Assembly (NCBI RefSeq): GCF_014200595.1
Contig: NZ_JACHCG010000001.1
Location: 2,790,001 to 2,854,000, forward strand
Length of the DNA: 64,000 nucleotides
From: Pedobacter cryoconitis
GTDB taxonomy: Bacteria > Bacteroidota > Bacteroidia > Sphingobacteriales > Sphingobacteriaceae
Direction of reading: 5' to 3'
This document shows positions 1-12,600 of the stretch, piece by piece (within the stretch, counting starts at the first letter, position 1; each line of letters starts with the position of its first letter). The notes beneath the pieces are model-generated. The model made no database searches. It was given only the letters and a program-made list of their open reading frames with translations, and was not told the DNA's origin. The translations under genes and the position numbers were made by a program.

Positions 1-611
1 TTTGCCATTAACCAGCCGCTATCTTCAACTGTAGCTGGTAATGCGGCTAAGGACGACGCAGGGACAGCTGGTGACACTTCCGGAACTATGACCTGAGCTG
101 ACACCTCAATAATGCCATTGCTCTTTGCCAGAATCGCATGTCCGCCATGATCCAGCGGATAAATCATCATTTGCCCGTACCCTGCCTCTGCCAGAAAAAC
201 CAGGATATCAGGATGTCCGGCCGTGACCTCTAAAACGAGTAATCCATTTTCTTTTAAGCTGGGTTTAAGCTTTGCCAGCAATTCTTCACTCACATCGCTC
301 CTGGTCAAAATACTGACCACAATATCGTAACTGCTTGTTTGCTGCTGCTCAGCAAAAGTCCACAGACTAACCTGATCGGCATAAGCACTTAATAAGTTAC
401 CTATTTCAGCATTTACACTACCCGTTTCCAGAATATGGAATTTCCCGCCAGCCTGAAGATTTCCCACACTTGAAGCAACATTCACTTTGATCAGTGTAGC
501 CAGCAAATCATGGTGACTAAATTCTTTGACTTCTATAGCCGGTATCCCTGTATTCAGCAGGGATACTTCTGCCGTTTTCACAAACTTTTTACTCTTGCTA
601 ATAAATTCCAT
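1..611 (-). CDS. Polyketide synthase subunit, N-terminal part (methyltransferase-like), cut by window edge
   Basis: Open from an ATG at 611 to the left edge: 203 complete codons, no stop, so the C-terminal part lies outside. It begins one base after the stop of the large PKS gene (TAG at 613-615), which suggests translational coupling. The readable part (MEFISKSK... then GKFHILETG, a region ending YDIVVSIL, and a GLLLVLE strand) follows the order of a Rossmann-type C-methyltransferase as found after KR domains in trans-AT synthases. The glycine-rich SAM loop, usually EIGAGTG, reads LETGSVN, so the domain may be degenerate or structural only. The preceding protein ends with KR and no ACP, so this subunit is expected to finish module 5 and to carry the ACP further on. 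The methyltransferase call is inference from fold order, not from a clean motif. Confidence 0.7.
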   Translation of the reverse strand, partial: MEFISKSKKFVKTAEVSLLNTGIPAIEVKEFSHHDLLATLIKVNVASSVGNLQAGGKFHILETGSVNAEIGNLLSAYADQVSLWTFAEQQQTSSYDIVVSILTRSDVSEELLAKLKPSLKENGLLVLEVTAGHPDILVFLAEAGYGQMMIYPLDHGGHAILAKSNGIIEVSAQVIVPEVSPAVPASSLAALPATVEDSGWLMA

Positions 612-612
612 A

Positions 613-3600
613 CTATATAAGTTTTACGGCAAATACCTGAGATTCATTGTTAGCCAATACCTTTTCCAGTATGGCCATTCCTTTTTTCGGCGAGATACTT
701 CCTATCCCCAGCCGCTGCATGCGTTGTTTATATGCGGGTGAAGAGACTACGCCTACTTCGCCCCAGTATCCCCAGTTGATAATATGCACTGGAATATGAT
801 GTCTGTGTCTGATACTATGTGCGTAGCTATCTTTATAAGTGCAGCCAGCTGCATAATTGGATTGTCCGGGTGCGCTCCATTGCGATTGCACGGAAGAATA
901 AAAACAGATAAAGTCAAGCGGATCTTCTTTAAACACATCAACCAGGTAATGACTTGCCATCGATTTGATCTCAAAAGATTTGATAAAATCCTCTTCACTC
1001 ATATTTCTCAATAGCATATCATTCAATACAATACCTGAGTGAAATACCCCGTTTACAGTCAGTCCTGAGTTTTTAACTTCCAGATAGGCTTTTCTCACAC
1101 TTTTCTTATGATTTGCATCACATTGAATGTAAACTGGTCGTTTTCCCAATTTCTCAATCTCATGCTGCGCATTTATGATCGCCGCGTCCAGAGGCCTTCT
1201 GCCCAACCAGATTACCTGAGCCTGGTAATGCTCAACCAGATATGCGGTGGTTGATTTACCAATACCACCTGCACCGCCTAACATCACATAAGTACCATTT
1301 TGTTTCAGCTTGCTTGCTTTATCGGCAGGAAGTTCCAACTGGAACAGGTTGCGCTGATAAGCATGGCCATTGCGATAACTAACCAGTACATCTGTATTAT
1401 TAAATGAGGTTTGTAATAACTTTTCAGCACTTGTCTTCAAGACCCCTGACTGATCCATTTCTACATCCATCACTCTGAATTTCCAATGCGCTTGTTCTTT
1501 TGCAAAGGAGCCAATCAGACCGGAAATCCCACTTCCTGATTCCTCAACCTGATCACCCGCAAAAACTTGCTGTGTATTGGCTGTTAATACCGTAACATGC
1601 AGTTCCGTATCGTTATAAACGGTATCCAATAGTTTTTTGATCGTTCTGAATACGGCGAATTCTCTCTGTGCATACCCTTTATTTAAAGTCTGTCCGTTTT
1701 CTTCAGCAAGACCTTGCAGTAAATAAACAGCGGTTAAACCTTCTGGTATGCTGGTCAGCATTTTGACTACTATAACTTCAGAACCGCTTTTGCTCAATTC
1801 TTGTTGTATTTGCTGTGTAACGTCAGCTGGTGCATCACCTGTAATGATCAGGCATTTTTCCTGACCGGTAACCAGCACAGGTTGCAGGTTTTTAACACGG
1901 CCCCAGACCGGTGTATATAAATGATCTGACTTTTCCTCTTGTGGGAATTGTTTTTCATTGCTAACCTCTTGCTGCACTTCTTTAAATACCTGCTTTTCTA
2001 TTTCTTCTACAAATTCCGAAGCTGTCTTTTTTCCTTCAGGCACCCAATAACGATTGCGGGCAAATGGATAAACCGGTAAGCTGATCTTCGCAGGTTTCTG
2101 ATCCGGATAACAAGCTGACCAATCCACCTGCGTTCCTTTTAGCCATGTTTTAGCGATCAGTATTAATGCAGGGTTATTCTGATCAGCCCCAGTTATCGGT
2201 TCCAGGGCACTATTTTCTTGCAGGCAACTTTGCCCCTCAGCCAGCAGACCAATTAATTCACTGACATGACGTGCTATAAATACCGCTTTTTCAACCATTA
2301 CTTCACGTCCGTTCTGTAAAGTATAAGCGATATCATGCAAGTTTCCATTTGGATTTAATTCCAGGTAGTTTTTAAGATTTTTAAGCTGTTGTTGCAGCTG
2401 TAATTTGTTTTTTGCTGATAATGGAATGATAGCAGGTTCTTCACTGGCATAAACAACTTTAGCTAATGGCTGATATTCTTCCATAATAATATGTGCATTT
2501 GCACCGCCAAATCCGAAACTGCTGATGCCAGCAATTCTTGGTTTATTATTTTCTGATATCCATGCGGTTGTTTCTTTTTGCAAACGGAAAGGGGTATTTT
2601 CCATTTGCAGATAGGCGTTAGGGTTTTGTAAATGTGGATTTCCCGGCAACATCTGATATTTCATCGCCATTAATACTTTCATCACACCAGCCATACCTGC
2701 CGCAGATTCCAAATGGCCTACATTAGTTTTTACGCTTCCAATGCTGCAATATGCTTTTTGTGTCTGCACCAATCCCCTATCCTCATACAGCGTATTAAAA
2801 GCCAGTTTTAACCCTTCAATTTCTATCGGGTCACCTAGTGCTGTTCCAGTACCGTGTGCTTCTATATAACTAATGTCGCGTGGATCTATGTTCGCATTCC
2901 GATAAGCTTTAACCAGCAGATCGCGCTGTGCATTCGGATTTGGCGAGGTTAAAGTATTAGCCCTTCCACCGTGATTTTCGGCAGTCCCTCTGATAATTCC
3001 ATAAATATGATCGCCATCAGCTTCTGCTTTACTCAAAGCTTTCAGGATCACAATTCCAACACCTTCTCCACGCACATAACCATTGGCACGCTGATCAAAA
3101 CTTTTACAGCGTCCATCTTCACTTAACATTCCTGCACTGCTGAAAGAAAGGGTCAGTTCAGGCGAAAGCATTGCATTTACGCCCCCTGCAATAGCCAGAT
3201 CACAATGGCCATTCCTGATATGTTCTACACCGCGGTGAATGGCAATCAATGAACTTGAACAGGCCGTATCTACAGGTTCACTTGGCCCGTGAATATCCAG
3301 TAAATAGGAAATCCTGTTGACCAGCACCGAATGTGCTGCGCCTGTAGAGAATTGTGCCTGACTCATTAAATCAGTTCCATTATTCAATAAAGTAGAATAA
3401 TCTACGGCTGATACGCCAATAAAAGCACCAGTATTCGTTCCTCTGAGTTTGGAGTTTGCAATGCCTGCATCTTCCAAAGCATTAAATACTGCTTCGAGCG
3501 TGATTCGCTGCTGCGGGTCCATTAAGGCGGCCTCTTTAGGCGAAATATTAAAGAATAAGGGATCAAATTTATCTATATCGGTAATGAAACCTCCCCATTT

Positions 3601-6600
3601 AGCTTTCGTTTTACGTGCTCCTTTTTGAGGATCTCCATAATATTCCTGCCAGCTCCAACGGTCTGAAGGAACTTCGGTAATCAGGTCTTTATTGTTTTTG
3701 ATCTGTTCCCATAAGGTAGCTACATCCGGAGATTCCGGAAAACGTCCGCTGATGCCTATAATCGCAATCGCTTCTTCAGGTGCTTTTAAAGCTGGTTGCG
3801 CACTTACAGGTCTGTCAGTTTTGAAATGATTTAACCTGCTTTTACGCCCGGTTTGCTGAGTTGAATTCAATTCCTGAGCAGTACCTGATTGTTCTGCTAC
3901 TGAACCTTTAACAGCTGATGAGCTAACCTGTTGCGCACCAACACCACTTTTTGCTGCGACCTGCTCAGGATATGTTTTGAGCAGAAAGGCAGTAAGTACA
4001 CCAATAGCAGGATAGTTATAAAATACTGTTGGCATTAATTCCAGCGTATAAAAGCTGTTTAATGTATTGGTAAACCGGGTCAGTAAAAGAGAATCAAAGC
4101 CATACTCACCGAATTCCGTTTCCTGGTTAACCAGAGCAAGATCCAGTTTGAGCAATTGCCCTACCATCAAACTAATTTCTCCGGCAACTTTTTCTTCCAA
4201 ACCTGTTACAGCCGGTTTCAAACCAGCTTCTTTTGCAGTAACAGCTACGACCGGCAATTCATTTCCGGTTGTTCTGGCAATGCCTTCAGCCTTACCAAAA
4301 TAAACAGCATACTGTCCGGCTTTACACTTTAACAATTCATCAAAAGTCCTTAATCCGGTTAGGGTATCCATCGGCAGCATGCCAAATTGTTTTTCCAGAT
4401 ATTTTTCACCTTCCGCACTCACCTGCATCCCACCCGATTTCCACAATGGCCAGTTGACACTGAAGGTCTTACCAGATCTCAGCCCTTTAGCCACCGCCTC
4501 ATTCCTGTATTGCGCATAATGATCCAGATAAGTATTGGCCGCAGCATAATCAGCCTGCCCGGCATTGCCACTCACAGCAGCAACGGATGAAAAGAACAGC
4601 ATAAAATCAAGCGGTTCATTTTTAGTTAATTCATCCAGATACTGTGCTCCCTTTACTTTTGGATTTAGCACCTGCTGAATCTGTTCCTGCGTTTTGTTTT
4701 GAATAAAACTATCTCTTAAAGTTCCTGCGCTATGTAAAACACCATGTAATGCCTGATAAGTCCCTTTGATCTTTTGTATCAGGGCTGCTAATTCTTTTTC
4801 AACCGTAATGTCACAAGCGTAATAAACCGTTCCGGGTATTCCGGCCAGTAATTTCTCTATTTCCTGATCAGGAGCTTTCCTGCCTGTCAATAATATTTTC
4901 ACTCCGCTGGTTTTACTTAAATGTTTGGCAAAAACACGTCCTAGTCCACCAGCACCGCCAGTAATCAGGTAAACTCCATTTTCACGAATCTGCATTTCAT
5001 CAATTTTATGATGCTGTGCTGGTCGGAAATGTTTGCTTTCCAGCAAACCTTGAACAGAACGGATTTCCGGAGCAGCTGGCTTCTCATTTTTTAGCAGCTC
5101 AGTTAAACCGTCCAAATCAGCCAGTGCTAAACTGTCTACCCCTATCGTTTGCCCTGTAATACGGGGATTTTCCTGTACCGCAGATTGCAGTAAACTGGTT
5201 ATAAATCCTGCCTGTGCATAGTTTTCGTTTTGATAAACTACAGTTAAATGCAATAATGCATTCCGCTTTAACTCTGCTTTAAGTTGTTCAAGTATCGTTG
5301 TAAAATAAACTACAGGCTGGATTATCGCAATAGCTTTGGTTGCAATCCCTAAACGTTCTTCCATAGCTTCTGCTAAGGTTTCAGATCCTCCTGCAAGCCA
5401 GATTAACTGCTGCTCAACTGCATGTGCTTTGTTCATAGGAACGGTTGAAACTACTTTTTCCCATACCGGTTGATAGATATGCAGATCAGCGGCCGGCTCT
5501 GTAGATTTTGCTGGTTTAAACCCACCCCCTAATGGAAGGGCAACAAAATTCCGGAAGCTAAGTAAGACTTCCCCTTTCTCATTCAGCAAATCAATATCAT
5601 AAGCGCTCAGTTTATCCCCGGCTTTAGTTTGTTCACTGATCCGTGCATAAGCCCATATAGAAATACCTTCTAGCTCCTTGTAGAAACTCACTTCCCCCAT
5701 AAAGTAAGGCAATGCAAGCGTATAAGGCTCGCTGCTTACCTGCTGGAATCCATAAATTGTATGCAACATACTATCAAGAATTCCAGGCGTATAGCTGAAT
5801 CCATCCAGGCTGTTCAACTCAATTTTAGCTAAACACCCCACTTGATCAGCATACATTTTTTGAACGCCTCTGTAAGAAGAACCAAGGTCCAAACCAGCTG
5901 CAAGAAACTCTTCGTACATTTCTTTTCCGTTCAGTACCGTATCGGCAGATGATTGCAAAGCAGCAATATCCAGCTTTTCAGGTTGGGTTAACTCCTGCGT
6001 AAAGAGATGTCCACTGCCATGAATAGCATCTTCATTGTTATAGACCTCATAACACAAATGATCGTCTTCGGTATAAACCGCAGTATGTACGCTGGTTGAT
6101 GCTCCGTTTATACTAATTGGATTTAACCAGCTAATATTCCGCAGTTGCGTAACAGCTTGCCCGGTACTTAATGTCCCGGCTACTCTTGCCAGTTCCAGGT
6201 AAGCTACCCCGGGTAATATTTTCACGTCCCGCACCTTATGGTCATTCAGAAAAACTTCCTGTCCTGTAAAAATGCTGGTGTATTTCTGCTCCTTTAAATC
6301 AGATTCATTGCGGTGTAATAAGGGGTGCAGCTGACTATTTGTAATCCCGGTTGATTTACCCGAATCAGGTATCCAATACCTTTGTTTTGCAAAAGGATAA
6401 GCCGGCAAATTGATTTTTGCAGGATGCTGACCAGTATATAATAAGTTCCAGTTAATAGTAATCCCTGTGATCCAAAGACTTGCTAAAGGGGCTATTTCTT
6501 TTTTTGCTATCGCATAATCGATATAAGCCTGCCCTGCCTGGCCTTTTAGCAGGAAATCTGTTTTACCTTGTTTACTATTGCCAGCAAATAAAGATTTTGT

Positions 6601-9600
6601 ATCTCCTTTCAGATAATCAGCTAGTCTACTAAGGAGTTGATCTTTGTCTGTTACCACAATGGCCAATCGTTCTTCCAATGCGTCTCTGCCTATTTGCAGA
6701 GTGTAAGCGACATCATACAAGTTTAAAGAAGGATTTGCCTCCAGATGCGCTGCTAAACCAATAACCTGTTCTTTCAAACTTTGCTTGGTTTTTGCGGAGA
6801 GTAAAACAATAGCCTGATCAACTCCCTGGTAAGGAATTGCAACCGCAGGCTTGTATTCTTCAATAATGATATGCGCATTTGCACCGCCAAATCCGAAACT
6901 GCTTACCCCTGCTACCTTTGGGCGGTTATTTGTAGTCAGCCATGCAGTTGTTTCTTCTTGCAGTTTAAAAATACTGCCCGCTAACTTTAAGTATTCATTT
7001 GGAGTCTGTAAATGCGGATTACCGGGTAACCTGTTGTGTTTCAAACAAAGTAATACCTTGATTGTACCGGCAATACCAGCAGCAGACTCCAGGTGCCCGA
7101 TGTTTGTTTTTACACTTCCAATACTGCAATGCGGCTGTTCCGGCATTTGCAGGTTTCTATCTTTATATAATTCTTTAAAGGCCAGCTTTAATCCTTCTAT
7201 TTCTATCGGATCACCTAGCGGTGTTCCTGTTCCATGCGCTTCAATATAGCTGACATCACGCGGGTCAATCCCTGCTGTACGGTACGCGCGCAGTAATAAA
7301 TCTCTTTGTGCAACCGGATTAGGTGAAGTTAATGTATTGGCTTTTCCCCCATGGTTTTCTGCGGTTCCTTTAATAACACCATAAATAGGATCACCATCAG
7401 CTTCCGCTTTACTTAAGGATTTAAGAATAATAACACCTACTCCTTCTCCTCTTACATAGCCATTAGCCCGCTGATCGAATGTTTTACAACGTCCATCTTT
7501 ACTCAGCATACCCGACTGGCTGAAAGACAGCGTGAGTTCTGGCGAAAACATCGCATTCACGCCACCAGCAATTGCCATATCGCAAATACCACTTCTGATA
7601 TTTTCAACGGCTCTGTGAATAGCGATCAATGAACTTGAACAGGCTGTGTCTATCGGCTCGCTCGGGCCATTGATATCCAGTAAATAAGAAATCCGGTTCA
7701 CTAACATAGAATGCACCGATCCGGTTGTATAATGCATCTGGCCGGACAGATCTGTTTCATTGCTTAAACGGATCGCATAATCTGAAGCTGATACGCCGAT
7801 AAAAATCCCTGTATTACTGCCTTTGATTGTGTCGGCAGCAACACCCCCATCTTCCAGGGCCTGGTACACTGCTTCCATCAGTATCCTTTGCTGCGGATCC
7901 ATCAGCTCTGCTTCAAGCGGAGAAATATTAAAAAACAAAGGATCGAATTTATCAATATCGGTGATAAAGCCGCCCCATTTTGCCCTGGTCTTATTTTTCT
8001 CCGTTAGCGGATCACCGTAATATTTTTTCCAGTCCCAGCGGTCTGCCGGAACTTCTGTAATTAAATCTTTATTCGCACTGATATTCTGCCAGAAAGTTTC
8101 CAGATCCGGAGACCCGGGAAAACGTCCGCTCATCCCGATAATGGCAATAGGTTCCGTTGCTGATTGTTGGGTATAGCTGTGCGCAGGCTTTATCGGCGCA
8201 GGATTTGAAAAAGTAGTTTGTGAAATCAAAGGTCTGTTTATAGCCTGAATCAGTGGTTTAACTTTGCTATCAGTTTGAACCAGTGGTTTAACCGTGATAT
8301 CAGCCTGAGCCATTAATCCTCCATGTTTTAAACTTAAGGCCGCTTCATGCTCTTCCGTTAAAAAGGCAGCCAGTTTTTGAATGGATGAATAGTTGTATAA
8401 TACGGTTGGCATCAGATCAAGGTTATAATACCCGTTCAGATGATTGATAAAGCGTGTCAACAGGATCGAGTCAAAGCCATATTCGCCAAATTTTCTATCC
8501 CGTTCTATCGCTACAGCATCCATGCCGATCAGCTCTGCTACCACATTGACCAGGTCAGCTTCTGCACTTTCCTTCAGGAGACTATTTAATACTAAGGGTT
8601 CCTGATGAATAACAGCTGGTTGTGGCGCTGTCAGGTTAGCCTCTTTTCCGCTATTTTCCTGTGGAATAACTGCAAAACCGTCTGGAGGTAAGGCTACAAA
8701 ATCTCTGAAGCTAACTAGTATTTCTCCAGTTTCGTTCAGTAAATCAAGGTCATAGCTAATTACCTGGTCACTTTCTTTATAAGTTTTACTTTTCCTTGCA
8801 TATCCCCACAATGCTGTAGGATCTGCGATTTGCTGATGAAAGTGTACTTCTCTAACAAAATAAGGCAGTGCGAGTGTATAAGCTTGTCCACCGGCTGTAA
8901 CCAGACCATAAATCGTATGCAGCAAACTGTCCAGAATACCCGGAGTATATAAACAACCTTCCAATTCTCCCAGATTTATCGCAGACAAAGCAAGGTCTGT
9001 TCCTGCAAATATTTGAGTTACGCCTGTGAAACTTGTTCCCAGGTTTAATCCCTGTGCTTTAAAGTCCTGATAAATTTCAGTTCCCTGTATGATCCTTGAA
9101 CAGCTTGCTTTCAAAGCCTCCACATCAAAAGTTCCGGCAGCTGCTGATTCTCCGGTTATAAACTGACCGCCCCCATAAACAAGCTCCTGATTTTTCTGGT
9201 TATAAATCTTATAGCTTAAATCTGGTTCAAGACTAATGCAAACCGCAGCAATACCATTTTCCAATTTCAATGGACTAAGCCAGCTCACATTTTTTAAACG
9301 AACTACAGGCTGCCGCGTACTCAATGTACCCGCTATTCTGGCCAGTTCCAGGTAAGCAACGCCCGGTAATATTTTCTCCTGACGGACAATGTGGTCTGCA
9401 AGAAAAGACTCCTGACCTGTATATACTGCGCTGTATTGTTGTTGTACCCAATCTGATTCATTGGTATGCAGCAAAGGATGAAGCTGATGTACATTGCTGT
9501 TTTGTATGCTTTTCGCAGCCGATACTGGTATCCAGCAACGTTGTTTGGTAAACGGATAAACAGGTAAACTAATTCTGCGTGGCAGGATTCCCGGATACAA

Positions 9601-12600
9601 TAACTTCCAGTCTATTTCAATTCCTTTTACCCATAATTGCGCCAGGCTTCTGCTCTCTTTATTTAGGATTGCAGTGTCTATGTATGCTTTCCCAGCTGTT
9701 CCTTCCAGCAAAAAGTCCGCATGGTTCTGGTTTGTATTTCCTTGTAAAAATCCACTGGTCTGACCACGCAGATAATTTTCCAGCTGAACTAATAAATCCT
9801 GCTGATTTTCTGCCACTAATGCCAGGCGCTCTTCCATCGCATCTCTGCCACTTTGCAAGCTGTAGGCGAGTTCGTGCAGATCAGTTTCCACTTTTAAGAA
9901 TTCCTTCAACTGAACCACTTTAGCTTTCAACCGATCTGCATTTCTCGCAGATAATAAAATGATAGCAGTCTGCCCGCTCTGATAACGTTCCCGTTTTACA
10001 GGAATATATTCTTCTATAATTAAATGTGCGTTTGCACCTCCAAAACCAAAGCTACTGATGCCGGCAATTCTTGTCTTGTTTGCCGGAACAGTCCAGCCGG
10101 TTGTCTGCTGTTGTAAACGGAAAGGGGTTCCATCCAGTTTTAAATATTCATTCTGATGAACCAGATGAGGATTACCCGGCAGCGTTTGATGCTTCATGGA
10201 TAAGATCACTTTCATAACCCCTGCAATTCCGGCAGCAGCTTCTAAGTGTCCGATATTTGTTTTTACGCTACCAATACTGCAATAAGCAGTAACAGGCTGT
10301 GGCAGGTCCCTTTCTTTATATAACGCGTTAAAAGCAAGTTTTAAACCTTCTATTTCAATTGGATCTCCTAATGGAGTTCCAGTTCCATGTGCTTCTATAT
10401 AGGTAACTTCTCTCGGATCAATCCCGGCAGAACGATACGCTTTAGCCAGCAGTTCTTTTTGTGCATTAGGATTTGGAGAAGTCAATGTATTCGCCTTACC
10501 CCCATGATTTTCAGCGCTGCCACGGATAATCCCGTAAATATGATCTCCATCAGCTTCTGCCTGTTCCAATGATTTCAGGATCACAATCCCCACACCTTCA
10601 CCACGTACATAACCATTCGCACTTTCATCAAATGTTTTACAGCGTCCGTCATCGCTTAACATCCCTGCCTCGCTAAAAGATAAGGTAAGTTCTGGTGATA
10701 AGATCGCATTTACCCCTCCGGCGATCGCAATTTTACTGTCTCCGCTACGGATATGCGCAACCGCGCGATGAATCGCAATTAACGAACTCGAACAGGCTGT
10801 ATCTACAGGTTCACTGGCGCCACGAAGGTCAAGCAGATAGGAAATCCGGTTAACCAGTACAGAATGTACTGACCCCGTTGCATAATGTCCTTGTCCGGTT
10901 AAGTCTGACTGATTATTCAGCAACATAGAATAATCGGAAGTAGAAACCCCGATAAAAATACTGGTATCACTTCCCCTGATCTTATCAGGCGCAATAGTTG
11001 CATCTTCCAAAGCCTGGTATACCGCTTCTAAAGTGATCCGTTGCTGCGGGTCCATCAGTGCCGCTTCCCGTGGAGAAATATTAAAGAATAAGGGGTCAAA
11101 TTTGTCTATATCTTCAATAAAACCACCCCATTTTGCTTTGGTCTTGTTCTTCTCTTTCTGCGGATCACCATAATAGGTTTTCCAATCCCATCGATCTGCT
11201 TTTATTTCAGTAATCAAGTCTTTATTTTGGGAAATGTTCTCCCAGAAAGTATCCAGATCCGCAGAACCAGGAAAACGTCCGCTGATCCCTACAATGGCAA
11301 CAGCTGCTTGTTTTGGGGCGATAGTGCCTGCTTCTCTGCTAAAGTCTTGTCTTTTATGCGCTACCACGGTAACCTGTTCAACCCCTATTGATTTTACAGG
11401 AGCAGAAACAACATGTTTTTTAGCTACTGATGTTTGATAATCTGTGAGCAAAAACGAAACTAAGTCATTAATTGCCGGATAGTTATAAAACACAGTAGGT
11501 AATAATTCCAGTTCATAAAAAGCATTTAGCTCACGTGCAAACTTTGTTAAAGAAATAGAATCAAATCCATAATCCCCAAATGCTTTATCCCTTTTAATCA
11601 CCGCAGGATTCAATTTCAATAAGGTTGCTACTACGTCAAGGATTTTGCGCGAAACATTTTCAGTCAATGCAGCGTTAATGCCCGGTGTAAATTCCTGGTT
11701 GTCCAGAATCGTTTCTTGCTGAATGCCCAGGCTATCCAGCGTCGCGGTTTCCTGCACTTCGGGAACCTGTTTCCCTTCATAAGTAACGAGAACTTCCCCT
11801 GTGCCGCTTTTCAATAAAGTATCGAAAGCTTTCATTCCTTCAACAGAAGGCAGCGCGAATGAACCCCATTGTTTTTCCAGATATTTTAAATCTTCTTTAC
11901 TCACCTGCATTCCACCTTCTTCCCACAAAGTCCAGCAAATGCTCAATGTTTTACCATTCGCTTTGCGGTTTGGTCTTGCTGTATTCCGGTAAGCAGCATA
12001 GTTATTCAGGTAGGCATTTGCGGCAGCATAATCGGCTTGTCCTGCATTCCCCTTAATTGCGGTAATCGAAGAGAAAAACAGCATAAAATCCAGTGGTTCG
12101 TCTTTTGTGGCTTCATCCAGATTTTTTGTGCCTTGTATTTTAGCGGAGAACACCTCATTTACCTGCAAAGGTGTTTTATTCAGAATATAACTATCTCTGA
12201 TTACTCCTGCACTATGGATTACGCCATTTAATACACCATACTTTCTATGGATAACTGCGATTAGTTTTTGCGTTTCCTGTAGGCTGCTCAGCTCACTGGC
12301 ATAATAAACTGCACCCGGTATTTTAGAGAGTTCAGCTTCTACAGTCTCTGGTAAAGCACTTCTGCCTGTTAAAACCAGCGTAATCTCATTTTTACTGCAA
12401 ATATGTGCAGCGATCATTAAACCTAACCCACCTGCACCACCAGTTAATAAATAAACACCTCCTTTTTTGAAGGCTACTTCATTCATAAATGCTGTATCAA
12501 ATGTTACCGGAGAAAGTTTCCTGATTGCTCTTACGCCATCCTTATAACTTACTTCTGAAGCTGCATGCCCCTGCTCAGCTTCAATCATTGCCATAAGTTC

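Noticed and set aside
2480..11310. Repeated DNA in KS3-KS5 as a mobile or CRISPR repeat
   Set aside because: The repeats are the coding sequence of homologous domains, several hundred codons long and widely spaced, with no short regular repeats and spacers.
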